Origin: Acidobacteriota bacterium
Lineage (GTDB): Bacteria > Actinomycetota > Acidimicrobiia > Acidimicrobiales > RAAP-2
Length of the DNA: 64,000 bases
Direction of reading: 5' to 3'
Assembly (NCBI GenBank): GCA_018971185.1
Contig: JAGXBH010000001.1
Location: forward strand, 1-64,000
Position 1 is the first letter of the stretch. Every line of letters starts with the position of its first letter. Below the pieces are notes generated by a model. It saw nothing but the letters and a program-made list of their open reading frames with translations, had not been told where the DNA came from and did not search any database. A program made the position numbers and the translations under genes. Shown one piece after another: positions 38,162 through 46,722 of the stretch.

Positions 38162-39646
38162 TCAGGCGGAGGTCCCGCGCTGTAGCGCCAAGAGGAACGA
38201 CTGCGCCCAGTCCGCCACGTCGTGACGCAGCACCCGGCGGCGCATGCGCTGCATCCGGGCCTTGGCCTCCTCGGGACCCGCCCGGAGCGCCGATCCGATG
38301 GCCTCCTTGATCCCGTCGAGGTCGTGAGGGTTGACCATGAACGCCCCACGCAGTTCGGCGGCGGCACCGGCGAACTCGCTCAGCACCAGTCGCCCGGTCA
38401 GGTCGGTGCGGCACGCCACGTACTCCTTGGCCACGAGGTTCATGCCGTCGCGAAACGGGGTGACCAGCATGATGTCGGCCGCCAGGTAGAGCGCCAGAAG
38501 CTCGTCGAAGGGGAGGTTCTGGTGGAGGTAGTGGATGACGGGGCTGCCCACGAGGCCGTAATCGCCGTTCAACGCACTGACGACCTGTTCGAGATTGTGG
38601 CGCTCCTGGTCGTAATGGGCGTCACTCTCCCGGCTCGGCACGGCGACCTGGACGATGACGTGCGTGCCCCCGTGCAACTGACCGTCCGCGTACATCTCGC
38701 TGAGCGCGCTCAGTCGTTGTTGAATGCCCTTGGTGTAGTCCAATCGGTCGACCCCGAGGAGCACCACCTCGGGATTGCCCAGGTCGCGGCGGATCTCACG
38801 GGCTCGTTCTCGAATCTTGGGGTCCCTCGTCATGTTGATGATCTGCGTGGTGTCCACCGTGATGGGGAACGCGCCCACGCGAACGGTCCGACCGTCGGAC
38901 TGGATCGTCGAGTCGGTGCCGGTCACCCCCACCAGGCGCCGCGCGGTACGCGAGAAGTTGGACGCCGCGTGAGGGACCTGGAAGCCGATCAGGTCCGCGC
39001 CGAGTAGCCCGTTGATGATCTCGCGGCGCCACGGCAACTGCATGAAGAGCTCACTGGGTGGGAAGGGGATGTGCATGAAGAAACCGATGCGCACGTCGGG
39101 TCGCATCCGGCGCAGCATGTCGGGCACGAGTTGGAGTTGGTAGTCGTGGATCCACACCGTCCCCTCGGGTGCGACCGCCTCGGCCGCGGCGACCGCGTAA
39201 CGCCGGTTGATGTCCTGGTAGGCCCGCCACCACTTGCGATGGAAGGTCGGTGCCCGGATGGCGTCGTGATAGAGCGGCCAAAGGGTGGCATTGGAGAATC
39301 CCAGGTAGAAGTCGCTGTACTCCTCGGGGCTGATCGCCACGGCCTTGATGCGGATGCCCTCGTAGTCGGTGGGCGCCGACGCCGCGGCCGTCCCCCCGAG
39401 CCAACCGATCCAGAGTCCGTTGCGACTCTGCAGCACCGAGGTCAGCGCCGAGGCGAGCCCCCCGGGACTCGGGCGCCAGTCCTCGCCCGAGGAGTGCGAC
39501 TGCTGCACCGGGAGACGATTGGCCACGACCACGAAGGAAGACGTGTGCACGTCGCGCGGGGCCACGGGGGCGGCGTTGGAGGAGTCCAGTCTCACGCGAG
39601 ACCCCCAGGTCGTCTCGACGCGTCGTGCATTCGTCTGTTCCAACAT
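38162..39646 (-). CDS. otsA: Alpha,alpha-trehalose-phosphate synthase (GT20)
   Basis: ATG at 39646 with GGGAGGTGAGG upstream gives 494 aa. The enzyme makes trehalose-6-phosphate from a nucleotide-glucose and glucose-6-phosphate. VVVANRLPV opens the GT-B fold; [28 protein letters not shown] and [15 protein letters not shown] are the conserved substrate-binding stretches. It lies 17 bp downstream of a GH15 gene on the same strand, likely one operon. No otsB gene is nearby. Confidence 0.95.
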   Translation of the reverse strand: MLEQTNARRVETTWGSRVRLDSSNAAPVAPRDVHTSSFVVVANRLPVQQSHSSGEDWRPSPGGLASALTSVLQSRNGLWIGWLGGTAAASAPTDYEGIRIKAVAISPEEYSDFYLGFSNATLWPLYHDAIRAPTFHRKWWRAYQDINRRYAVAAAEAVAPEGTVWIHDYQLQLVPDMLRRMRPDVRIGFFMHIPFPPSELFMQLPWRREIINGLLGADLIGFQVPHAASNFSRTARRLVGVTGTDSTIQSDGRTVRVGAFPITVDTTQIINMTRDPKIRERAREIRRDLGNPEVVLLGVDRLDYTKGIQQRLSALSEMYADGQLHGGTHVIVQVAVPSRESDAHYDQERHNLEQVVSALNGDYGLVGSPVIHYLHQNLPFDELLALYLAADIMLVTPFRDGMNLVAKEYVACRTDLTGRLVLSEFAGAAAELRGAFMVNPHDLDGIKEAIGSALRAGPEEAKARMQRMRRRVLRHDVADWAQSFLLALQRGTSA

Positions 39647-39663
39647 CGCCTCACCTCCCTCAC

Positions 39664-41757
39664 CTAGGTCACCGGTCCGGGTCGGTCGGTCGTGCCCGCG
39701 GCACTCCACCAACTCGGCGAGCCCGCCGGGCCGATCGAGCGGTCCAACGTGCGCTGCTCGGCCTCGATCACGTCCAGCAACGCGTTGATCAGGGCGAGGT
39801 GGGTCAGGGCCTGGGGGAAGTTGCCCAGGTGTCGCGCCGTGGAGGGCTCGATCTCCTCGCCGTAGAGTCCCAGGATGCTGGCCGCGCCGAGCAGCTTCTC
39901 GCACTGGACCCGCGCACGCTCGAGCTCACCAATCTCGACCAGGGCCGAGACCAACCAGAAGGAACACGCGGAGAAACTGCCCTCGGGCTGACCCTGTAAC
40001 CCGTCGTCGGTCGTCTCGGGGCGGTAGCGATAGACGAACGCTCCGTCGCACATGTCGACGCTGTCGGCGATCGCCATCACCGTCGCACGGATCCGCGCGT
40101 CCTGCACGGGGAGGAACCCGAGGGAGCCCAGTAGCAGCAACGACGCGTCGAGTTCGTCCGATCCGTAGGACTGGCTGAAGTAGCCGCCGTCCGCGAGCGC
40201 GTTGGCGCAGATGTCCGCGTGGATCTCCTGGGCCGCGCTCCACCAGAGCTCGGCGCGCTCGCGCTCCCCTCGTAACGCCGCGAGCCGCGAGCCGCGGTCG
40301 GCGGCCACCCAGCACATGACCTTGGAGAAGGTGAAGTGCATGGGCTCGCCGCGCACCTCCCAGATGCCGCGGTCCACCTCGCGCCAGTTCTTGAGGGCCG
40401 TCTCGACGGCCTGCACCACGATGCGCCACGAACGTTCGCTGAGCGAATCGCGCGAGCGAGTGTGCTCGAAGACGCAGTCGACGATGGCGCCCAGGATGTC
40501 GAATTGGGTCTGGTTGTACGCCGCGTTGCCGGTGCGCACCGGACGGCTGCCCACGTGGCCCGTCAGGTGGTCGAGTTCGAACTCGGGCACCGCCGTCGCC
40601 CCGTCGACCGGGTAGAGCACCTGAAGGTCACCCCTCGTCGTCGACGTGGCCGGCGAGGAGTGCCGTGGCTCCAGGACGTCGCCCAGGAAGGCCAAGAAGT
40701 CGTCGGCCTCGGTGTCGAAACCCAATGAGTGCAGCGACCTCAGGGCGAAGGCCGCGTCACGGATCCACGTATAGCGGTAGTCCCAGTTGCGCTGACCACC
40801 GGGTTGCTCGGGCAATGAGGTGGTGGACGCCGCCAACATGGCGCCCGAGGGCGCGTAGGAGAGCCCTTTGAGCGTCAGGGCGCTGCGCTGGAGCAGCTCG
40901 CGCCACGGATGATCGGGGAAGCGCCCTCCGTCGAGCCAGTTCCTCCAGAACCTGCTGGTCTCCGCACGAGACAGGTCGACCTGCGCGCGCGTCGTCAGCG
41001 GCGTCGAGTTCCCCCAGTCCAGCACGGCGAACAGCGACTCGCCCTCGGTGAGGCGGTGACGCGCGCGCACGGCTCGCCCCTCGATGCCGAAGCGCATGTC
41101 GCCCGAGAGGGTCAGCCGGTCGAAGTCGCTGTTGGTCGTGGCCACCTGGTCGTATCCCTCGCCGGTGTACTCCCAGCGTGCGTCGGTGCGGCCGTAGTCG
41201 AAGGAGGGCTCGCAGTTCAACACCACGTCCACCGTGCCGTGCAGGCACGTGGCGGTGCGCACCAGGCAATGGCGCGCGTCGAAGTCGCCGGGCGTGCGCC
41301 GGTGCATCTCTGAGCGCTCGCCCGTGCGGTACCACGGGCCGATCGCCATGAAGTCGGTGACGATCAGCCAACCACTGCGCGTCTGCCAGGTGGTCGCCAG
41401 CACCATCGTCCCCGGGACGTACTGGCGGTGAGCGGGCACGGCGCTGTCGGCGGGCGCGAGCCGGAACGACCCCGCCGCACGATCAAGGATGGTCCCGAAC
41501 ACGCTGGCGTCGTGGGGCCGAGGCAGGCAAAGCCACTCGATCGACCCCGTGGGTGCCACCAGGCAGGTGTTCTCGCAATCCGAGAGGAAGGCGTAGTCGG
41601 CGATCCCTGGGAATATCGTCGCCAGCGCCTCCTGGTTCGGCGGCCCCTGCGGTCCGACCTCTCGTCGACGCGAGCCATGCATCGACTCGTTCCTCGCCGG
41701 GTTCGCGTCGAAGCGACCGGGCGTCGATTCAGCGGCGCGATTCGAGTTGAGCATCAC
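39664..41757 (-). CDS. GH15 glycoside hydrolase, trehalase/glucoamylase-like
   Basis: This 697-aa protein has an N-terminal beta domain (DUF5911-like, FLSDCENTCLVAPTGSIEWL) and a C-terminal (alpha/alpha)6 GH15 domain. WDYRYTWIRDAAFAL is the substrate-binding signature; GIWEVRGEPMHFTFSKVMCW and PEGSFSACSFWL carry the two catalytic Glu. Actinobacterial members of this architecture hydrolyse trehalose; others cut glucans. Adjacency to otsA favours trehalose turnover. GAGGTGG precedes the ATG. Confidence 0.92.
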   Translation of the reverse strand: MMLNSNRAAESTPGRFDANPARNESMHGSRRREVGPQGPPNQEALATIFPGIADYAFLSDCENTCLVAPTGSIEWLCLPRPHDASVFGTILDRAAGSFRLAPADSAVPAHRQYVPGTMVLATTWQTRSGWLIVTDFMAIGPWYRTGERSEMHRRTPGDFDARHCLVRTATCLHGTVDVVLNCEPSFDYGRTDARWEYTGEGYDQVATTNSDFDRLTLSGDMRFGIEGRAVRARHRLTEGESLFAVLDWGNSTPLTTRAQVDLSRAETSRFWRNWLDGGRFPDHPWRELLQRSALTLKGLSYAPSGAMLAASTTSLPEQPGGQRNWDYRYTWIRDAAFALRSLHSLGFDTEADDFLAFLGDVLEPRHSSPATSTTRGDLQVLYPVDGATAVPEFELDHLTGHVGSRPVRTGNAAYNQTQFDILGAIVDCVFEHTRSRDSLSERSWRIVVQAVETALKNWREVDRGIWEVRGEPMHFTFSKVMCWVAADRGSRLAALRGERERAELWWSAAQEIHADICANALADGGYFSQSYGSDELDASLLLLGSLGFLPVQDARIRATVMAIADSVDMCDGAFVYRYRPETTDDGLQGQPEGSFSACSFWLVSALVEIGELERARVQCEKLLGAASILGLYGEEIEPSTARHLGNFPQALTHLALINALLDVIEAEQRTLDRSIGPAGSPSWWSAAGTTDRPGPVT

Positions 41758-42424
41758 TTGACCACCTCATAGCGCAGATCGGCATCGGTCACGACCAACG
41801 TTGCGCCCAACGCGGCCATGGGGTGCCTCGTGGCCACCCTACTGACGCGCGAGCAGTGGGCGCGCATCGATTCGCGATATCCACATCGCACGCCCGCTCC
41901 GAAAGTGGATACCATAAAGTTCTTTTGACCATGGATGATATATGTGAGGACGAATCGGATGAGGCGTGGACGCCGCTCGGGGCGCAGCGCTCTCATCAGA
42001 TTCTGCGAGCCATCACAGGCCCTTCTAAGTCGATCGCGGATCTGCGTCACCGCCGTGACCAGGAATCTCGCCCTCGTCACGCGGAGGGCCGAGTAGTGGC
42101 ACCACGAGACTCGTTCTCGCGACTCGACCCCGGGCATCGGCGCGGGCATATGTGTGGGTCCCCCACGGGCGACGTGACCAACCTCCCGGGCCCGCTCGCG
42201 ACGCCCACGTCGTCGCGGCGAGGGGACTCGAGAGCCTGGCCATTCCCGCGCGTCGACGACGCGGACCTGGCGGTCGGTGCCGGCATCGGCGTCACCCTCG
42301 CCGAGACGAGCGAGAACCCTGACGACACGCGATGTCGTGGGGACGTCGCTCCACGATACGAAGCGTCCAAGCCGGAGCCAGTGGGTGACCGAGGAGCGAC
42401 GTCGACGCGCCCGCCGACGGGTGA
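41758..42424. other. 667-bp intergenic region with an AT-rich patch
   Basis: Frames on both strands are Arg/Ser-rich and lack family features, so I call no gene. A short AT-rich patch at about 41915-41960 (around TTCTTTTGACCATGG and GATATATG) stands out in this GC-rich background and may hold the otsA/GH15 promoter or an operator. The region separates the trehalose operon from tadA, both on the minus strand. Confidence 0.5.
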
Positions 42425-42889
42425 TCACTGGTCGCGTCGCACCTCGAAGAACTCACGCAGCAGAGTGGCTGACTCTTCACCCGCGACGTCGAAGGTGAGG
42501 GCCGCTTCGTGGAGCAGACGGGGGTCGCTCAGCACGTTGTAGCGCGAACCGACGGCGCCAGCCTTCTCGTCCATCGCCCCCACCACCACGCGCGCCACTC
42601 GCGCGTTGAGGAGGGCGCCCGCGCACATGACGCACGGTTCCAAGGTGACGTAGGCGGTCACGTCCTCCATCCGCCACCGCCCGCGACGCTGCGCCGCGGC
42701 GCGCAACGCGACAATCTCGGCGTGGGCGGTGGGGTCGCGATCGACTTCTCGGCGGTTCTCGCCCTCGGCGACGACCTCGCCCTGGACGACGAGCACGCAG
42801 CCCACCGGCACGTCGTCGTGGGCCGCGGCGCGCCGCGCCGCGGCCAGGGCCCGGTCCATGAACACCGCGTCCGTCGTTCGATCCAACAT
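42425..42889 (-). CDS. tadA: tRNA-specific adenosine deaminase
   Basis: This 154-aa protein deaminates A34 to inosine in tRNA-Arg(ACG). Zinc-site motifs HAE at 56-58 (catalytic Glu58) and PCVMC at 85-89 are intact, and DVPVGCVLV at the N-terminus and GSRYNVLSDPRLLHE at the C-terminus fit TadA rather than other deaminases. TAGAGT sits exactly 6 nt before the ATG. It is divergent from tRNA-Ser(CGA); tadA next to a tRNA-Ser gene is common in bacteria. Confidence 0.95.
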   Translation of the reverse strand: MLDRTTDAVFMDRALAAARRAAAHDDVPVGCVLVVQGEVVAEGENRREVDRDPTAHAEIVALRAAAQRRGRWRMEDVTAYVTLEPCVMCAGALLNARVARVVVGAMDEKAGAVGSRYNVLSDPRLLHEAALTFDVAGEESATLLREFFEVRRDQ

Positions 42890-42895
42890 GGTTGC

Positions 42896-42901
42896 ACTCT
42901 A
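42896..42901 (-). promoter_or_regulatory. -10-like element of tadA (TAGAGT)
   Basis: TAGAGT on the minus strand ends 6 nt before the tadA ATG and there is no Shine-Dalgarno, so a leaderless transcript is predicted. Confidence 0.45.
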
Positions 42902-42944
42902 GGAGCCCCCGAGGGGGTTGACGGGGCGCGGTAGACTCGTCGAC

Positions 42945-43032
42945 GGAGGGGTGCGAGAGCGGCCGAATCGGGCAGTCTCGAAAACTGCTGTGTCTACGGG
43001 CACCGTGGGTTCAAATCCCACCTCCTCCGCCA
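42945..43032 (+). tRNA. tRNA-Ser (anticodon CGA), CCA encoded
   Basis: Acceptor strands GGAGGGG and CTCCTCC pair with one G-T. The anticodon stem GCAGT/ACTGC encloses CTCGAAA, giving anticodon CGA. A class II variable arm is present and CCA is encoded at 43030-43032. TAGACT at 42932-42937 is a likely -10, placing the transcription start almost at the tRNA 5' end. The last 30 or so bases are identical to those of tRNA-Ser(GGA). Confidence 0.96.
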
Positions 43033-43068
43033 CGACGAGACGGGTGACTGTGGTCACCCGTCTCGTCG
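43033..43068 (+). terminator. Hairpin terminator after tRNA-Ser(CGA)
   Basis: A perfect 16-bp stem (CGACGAGACGGGTGAC and its complement) with loop TGTG begins directly after the tRNA CCA. Its length and position indicate a terminator or 3'-processing signal. The following TCTC is not a strong U run. Confidence 0.75.
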
Positions 43069-43141
43069 TCTCAAGGCGTCGCCCGCACGAGGCAACTACG
43101 CTGGTGGCATCTGTCTGTCGCATCCCGACGAGGAGTCCACC

Positions 43142-44479
43142 ATGGTTTCGTCCCTTGAATCAACAGTCGGCACCGAGCGCAAGGTCATCACCGAGTTGCC
43201 CGGTCCCAAGTCGCGCGCGCTGCACGAGCGCCGCCAGGCGGTGGTGAGCGCTGGCGTGACCAACGGCTTCACCATCTACATCGACCGCGCGGAGGGAGCC
43301 ATCGTGGTCGACATCGACGGTAACCACATCCTGGACCTCGGGTCGGGCATCGCCGTCACCGGCATCGGCCACGCGGTCCCCGAGTTGGTCGACGCGGTCT
43401 CCACCCAGGTCGCGGCCTTCACCCACACCTGCTTCATGGTCACCCCCTACGAGAGTTACGTGCAAGTGTGCGAGGAGCTCGCCGCACTCACCCCGGGCAC
43501 CCACGCCAAGACCTCGGCGCTGTTCAACTCCGGGGCGGAGGCGGTCGAGAACGCCGTCAAGATCGCCCGTCACGCGACCCGACGGCCCGCCGTCATCGTG
43601 TTCGACCACGCCTACCACGGTCGGACCAATCTCACGATGGCCCTGACCGCCAAGAACATGCCGTACAAGGACGGTTTCGGTCCGTTCGCCGGTGAGGTGT
43701 ACCGCGTCGCGATGAGCTACCCGTTCCACGACGGCCTCTCGGGCGCCGCCGCCGCCGCCCGGGCCATCGCCGAGATCGAGACCCAGGTGGGCGCGCAGAA
43801 CGTGGCGGCGCTGCTGATCGAGCCCATCCAGGGCGAGGGTGGCTTCATCGTCCCCGCCGAGGGATTCCTCCCCGCCCTGTCGAAGTGGACCACCGACAAC
43901 GGCGTCGTCTTCATCGCCGACGAGATCCAGAGCGGTTTCGGACGCACCGGCGAGTGGTTCGCGGTCGACCACGAGGGCGTGGTCCCCGACATCGTCACCA
44001 CGGCCAAGGGTCTGGCGGGTGGCATGCCGCTCGCGGGGGTCACGGGTCGAGCCGAGATCATGAACTCCGTGCACGAAGGTGGCCTCGGAGGCACCTATGG
44101 CGGCAACCCCGTCGCGGCCGTCGCGGCCCTCGCGGCGATCCGGGTCATGCGCGACCGCAATCTCGTGGCCCGTGCCCGCGAACTCGAGACGTTGCTCTTC
44201 ACCCACCTCGAGGCACTCGCCCGCGACGTCACGATCATCGGAGAGGTTCGCGGACGAGGGGCCATGGTGGCGATCGAACTGGTCGAACCGGGTACCAAGC
44301 GCCCGAACGCCGCCGCCGCCAAGGCCGTGGTGAAGTACTGCAACGACCACGGTGTCATCGCGCTGAGTTGCGGCACCTACGGCAACGTGATCAGACTCCT
44401 CCCGCCCCTGGTGATCACCGACGAGCAGTTGGCCGACGGGCTGGGCGTCCTCGCCGAGGCGGTGCGCTCGGTCAGTTGA
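43142..44479 (+). CDS. gabT: 4-aminobutyrate aminotransferase (class III, PLP)
   Basis: This 445-aa enzyme has the class III aminotransferase features: LFNSGAEAVENAVKIAR for PLP phosphate binding, FDHAYHGRTNL, LIEPIQGEGGFIVP, ADEIQSGFGRTG with the PLP-binding Asp, and TTAKGLAGGMPLAGV with the Schiff-base Lys. Sequence follows actinobacterial GabT, which converts GABA and 2-oxoglutarate to succinate semialdehyde and glutamate. AGGAG is the Shine-Dalgarno. A possible succinate-semialdehyde-type dehydrogenase (46.7 kb) is near but not adjacent. Its 3' end overlaps the convergent MarP-like gene by 8 bp. Confidence 0.92.
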   Translation: MVSSLESTVGTERKVITELPGPKSRALHERRQAVVSAGVTNGFTIYIDRAEGAIVVDIDGNHILDLGSGIAVTGIGHAVPELVDAVSTQVAAFTHTCFMVTPYESYVQVCEELAALTPGTHAKTSALFNSGAEAVENAVKIARHATRRPAVIVFDHAYHGRTNLTMALTAKNMPYKDGFGPFAGEVYRVAMSYPFHDGLSGAAAAARAIAEIETQVGAQNVAALLIEPIQGEGGFIVPAEGFLPALSKWTTDNGVVFIADEIQSGFGRTGEWFAVDHEGVVPDIVTTAKGLAGGMPLAGVTGRAEIMNSVHEGGLGGTYGGNPVAAVAALAAIRVMRDRNLVARARELETLLFTHLEALARDVTIIGEVRGRGAMVAIELVEPGTKRPNAAAAKAVVKYCNDHGVIALSCGTYGNVIRLLPPLVITDEQLADGLGVLAEAVRSVS

Positions 44480-45614
44480 CGCAGCGCTGCGTCGAGACGC
44501 TGGTCGCGCTCACGCGCGCCAGCACGTCACGGAGTTGACCCACGGGCACCGCGTAGGACAACGAGTGATCCGCCGCCGAGCGCTGGGCGGCCACCGCGAC
44601 GACCTGGCCCTTCACCATCACCGGCGCGCCGTATTGCGACGTGGTGAGCGACGCGACCACCACCACCATCGTGCGCGTGAAGACCGGGCCGCTGTAGATG
44701 CTCCTGCCCGCGCTGGTGACCTGACCCGCGACGATGGCCTGGGTCACCGCTCGATCGGTGGCCGAGCGAAAGCCCACCACCTGCGCGGAGGACGCCGGCG
44801 CCGCGCTGGGACCCAGGGTGAGGGGCGCCGCGTCCAACCCGGGGACGCTCAACACCGCGAGATCACTGCGGGGGTCGAAGGCCACCACGCGGCCCGCGCG
44901 GCCCGCGACCGAGAACGACCGCTCGCCCGCGACGACGTGCGCCAGGGTGACGACCTGATGGGGTGCCACGACGAATCCCGTGGCCGTGGTGGCTACGCGA
45001 CAGGCACCCCCGGCCACGACGGTCACCACGCCGGCGGGGGCGCTCACGTCGTGGCGCGTGCTCAACGGGCGCGGCGAATACGCGGGCAGGGCCGGTTCGA
45101 CCACGTTGGCGAAGAGACTCGGCACGTTCAGTTGGCTCAGCACGCCTTGGATGCGGCCCGCCACCGCGGGCGGCGCGGGGAGGACGCGCTGCACGTACCT
45201 CAGGATGACCGACCGGTTCACGGACGTGGCGACGGTGCTCCACGGCACCACCGCCAAGAGGGCGCCGACGAGCCAGCAGCTGATGAGCATCCCCGCCACC
45301 CCCACACTCGCCCCGAGCAGTGAGTCCGCCAGGCCCAGGTGGCCCTCGTGGAGTCGTCGCGAGAAGACGCCACCGAAGTATCTCAGGATGAGGCTTCCCG
45401 CCACGGTGCTGGCGATGATGATCAGGACCACGTCGAGGGGCCTCCACGCGGTCTGCGTCACGTGCGGCACCACCGCGGCCGCTAGGTAGAGGCCGCCGAT
45501 CAGTCCGATGAGGCGCCCGAGGAGCGCCCCGAGTTGGCGAACCAGGCCCTGCGTCCAGCCGCGAAGTCCCGACACGACCACCAGAGAGGCAATCGCCACG
45601 TCGATCCAACTCAT
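44472..45614 (-). CDS. MarP-like CvpA/trypsin-fold membrane protein, catalytic Ser replaced
   Basis: This 380-aa protein has four N-terminal TM helices (CvpA/colicin V production domain, about 5-125) and a C-terminal chymotrypsin-fold domain (about 190-375), the architecture of the acid-resistance protease MarP. His226 (TLAHVVAG) and Asp251 (RSDLAVL) are in place, but the usual GNSGGP nucleophile loop reads SQYGAP, with Tyr328 where Ser belongs. Cys205 and Cys378 match the MarP disulfide positions. It is probably an inactive or altered protease. TACTGT sits exactly 6 nt before the ATG. Confidence 0.85.
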   Translation of the reverse strand: MSWIDVAIASLVVVSGLRGWTQGLVRQLGALLGRLIGLIGGLYLAAAVVPHVTQTAWRPLDVVLIIIASTVAGSLILRYFGGVFSRRLHEGHLGLADSLLGASVGVAGMLISCWLVGALLAVVPWSTVATSVNRSVILRYVQRVLPAPPAVAGRIQGVLSQLNVPSLFANVVEPALPAYSPRPLSTRHDVSAPAGVVTVVAGGACRVATTATGFVVAPHQVVTLAHVVAGERSFSVAGRAGRVVAFDPRSDLAVLSVPGLDAAPLTLGPSAAPASSAQVVGFRSATDRAVTQAIVAGQVTSAGRSIYSGPVFTRTMVVVVASLTTSQYGAPVMVKGQVVAVAAQRSAADHSLSYAVPVGQLRDVLARVSATSVSTQRCVN

Positions 45615-45620
45615 CCGTCC

Positions 45621-45626
45621 ACAGTA
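45621..45626 (-). promoter_or_regulatory. -10-like element of the MarP-like gene (TACTGT)
   Basis: TACTGT on the minus strand ends 6 nt before the ATG at 45614. No Shine-Dalgarno is seen, fitting the leaderless pattern in this window. Confidence 0.4.
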
Positions 45627-45699
45627 GGCCGTGGACGTCCGAGGGCCACGTCGCTCACTAGCATTGTCTCACCGAGGTCTTGTACGAAAGATGCGCTCC

Positions 45700-46722
45700 A
45701 TGAGCCGACACCACATGATGACGCGCGGCGTCGGTCGAAGCGTCGTCCTCCTCACGACGGTCTCGTTACTGTTCACGGGTTGTGCCCAAGCGGCGGTGCG
45801 CCTGAGCGCCACGGGTCAACCCTCACTGAGCCTGGCCGCGCCACTCACCACGTTGGGCTGCACCAGCACGGGTGCCTGCATCACGCTCGGGGCGTCGGGC
45901 GGCACCAACGCCCCGACGACCGTGGGGCAGGTCCGCAACCTCAAGGGCGTCTGGTCCGCACTCAACGTGCCCCCCGCACCGGTCGCGGCGCTCAACGACG
46001 CCGCCTGTGGGGCGCTCACGTGCCTCGTCGGCGGCACCAAGGAAGGCATCGACCTCGTGTGGTCGATCAACGCCAGCAGCGGCGCCATCCGCTCACTCGC
46101 GGGTCCCGCGGGCGGTGTCGTGATCAGGAACCTGGCCTGCGCGAGCGACGCGCGCTGCTGGCTACTCGACCAGGACAGCCGCGGACGCACTCGATTCGTC
46201 GCCACGACCACCGCTGGCGCCACGTGGCAAGCACCACGCACCTTGGCGTGGGCGTCGAACCGCACGACGGCGTTCGACTGCACCACGCTCTCGCAGTGTG
46301 ACGTCGCCACGACGTCGGCCTCGCACCACGTGGTCCTTCGCGAGACGCTGAACAACGGGGCGACCTGGCGGCTCGTCGCGACACCTCCCTCGTGGACCTC
46401 GCTGTCGTCGCTGCGTTGCGATCCCACTTGCGTCGCCCTGGTCACCACCCCCGTCGGCTCGGCCCTCGTCTACCAGGTGAAGAGTGGTTGGAAGACCTCG
46501 CCACTCTCGTTCGCCGCGACGTCGTTGGCCTGCGCGTCGTCGAGCACCTGCGTGGCGGTCGGACACTACGTGAACAACACCGCCGCGATGGCGGAGTGGA
46601 AGGGCGCCGCGGTCCACGCCGTGAGTCTGAGTTACGTGCCCACGCCGCTCAACCACGTGGCCTGTGCTCGCGCCGTGTGCGTCGCCACGGGCGTGACCAC
46701 GGTGGTCGCGCTGCAACCCTAG
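45700..46722 (+). CDS. Lipoprotein, probable seven-bladed beta-propeller with Cys pairs
   Basis: ATG at 45700 gives 340 aa; an ATG at 45691 is an alternative. A signal peptide ends in the lipobox LFTGC (Cys28). The mature protein holds seven regularly spaced Cys pairs (54/60, 103/108, 147/153, 194/200, 240/244, 278/284, 322/327), 38-49 residues apart, each followed by a hydrophobic strand. This suggests a seven-bladed propeller with a disulfide at each blade. TTAGATW and NNGATWRL resemble BNR/sialidase-type turns. Function is unknown. It is divergent from the MarP-like gene and convergent with the dehydrogenase gene. Confidence 0.75.
   Translation: MSRHHMMTRGVGRSVVLLTTVSLLFTGCAQAAVRLSATGQPSLSLAAPLTTLGCTSTGACITLGASGGTNAPTTVGQVRNLKGVWSALNVPPAPVAALNDAACGALTCLVGGTKEGIDLVWSINASSGAIRSLAGPAGGVVIRNLACASDARCWLLDQDSRGRTRFVATTTAGATWQAPRTLAWASNRTTAFDCTTLSQCDVATTSASHHVVLRETLNNGATWRLVATPPSWTSLSSLRCDPTCVALVTTPVGSALVYQVKSGWKTSPLSFAATSLACASSSTCVAVGHYVNNTAAMAEWKGAAVHAVSLSYVPTPLNHVACARAVCVATGVTTVVALQP

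Noticed and set aside
41754-42428. 224-codon minus-strand frame between the GH15 gene and tadA
   Set aside because: Arg/Ser-rich composition, no recognisable domain, competing frames on the other strand.
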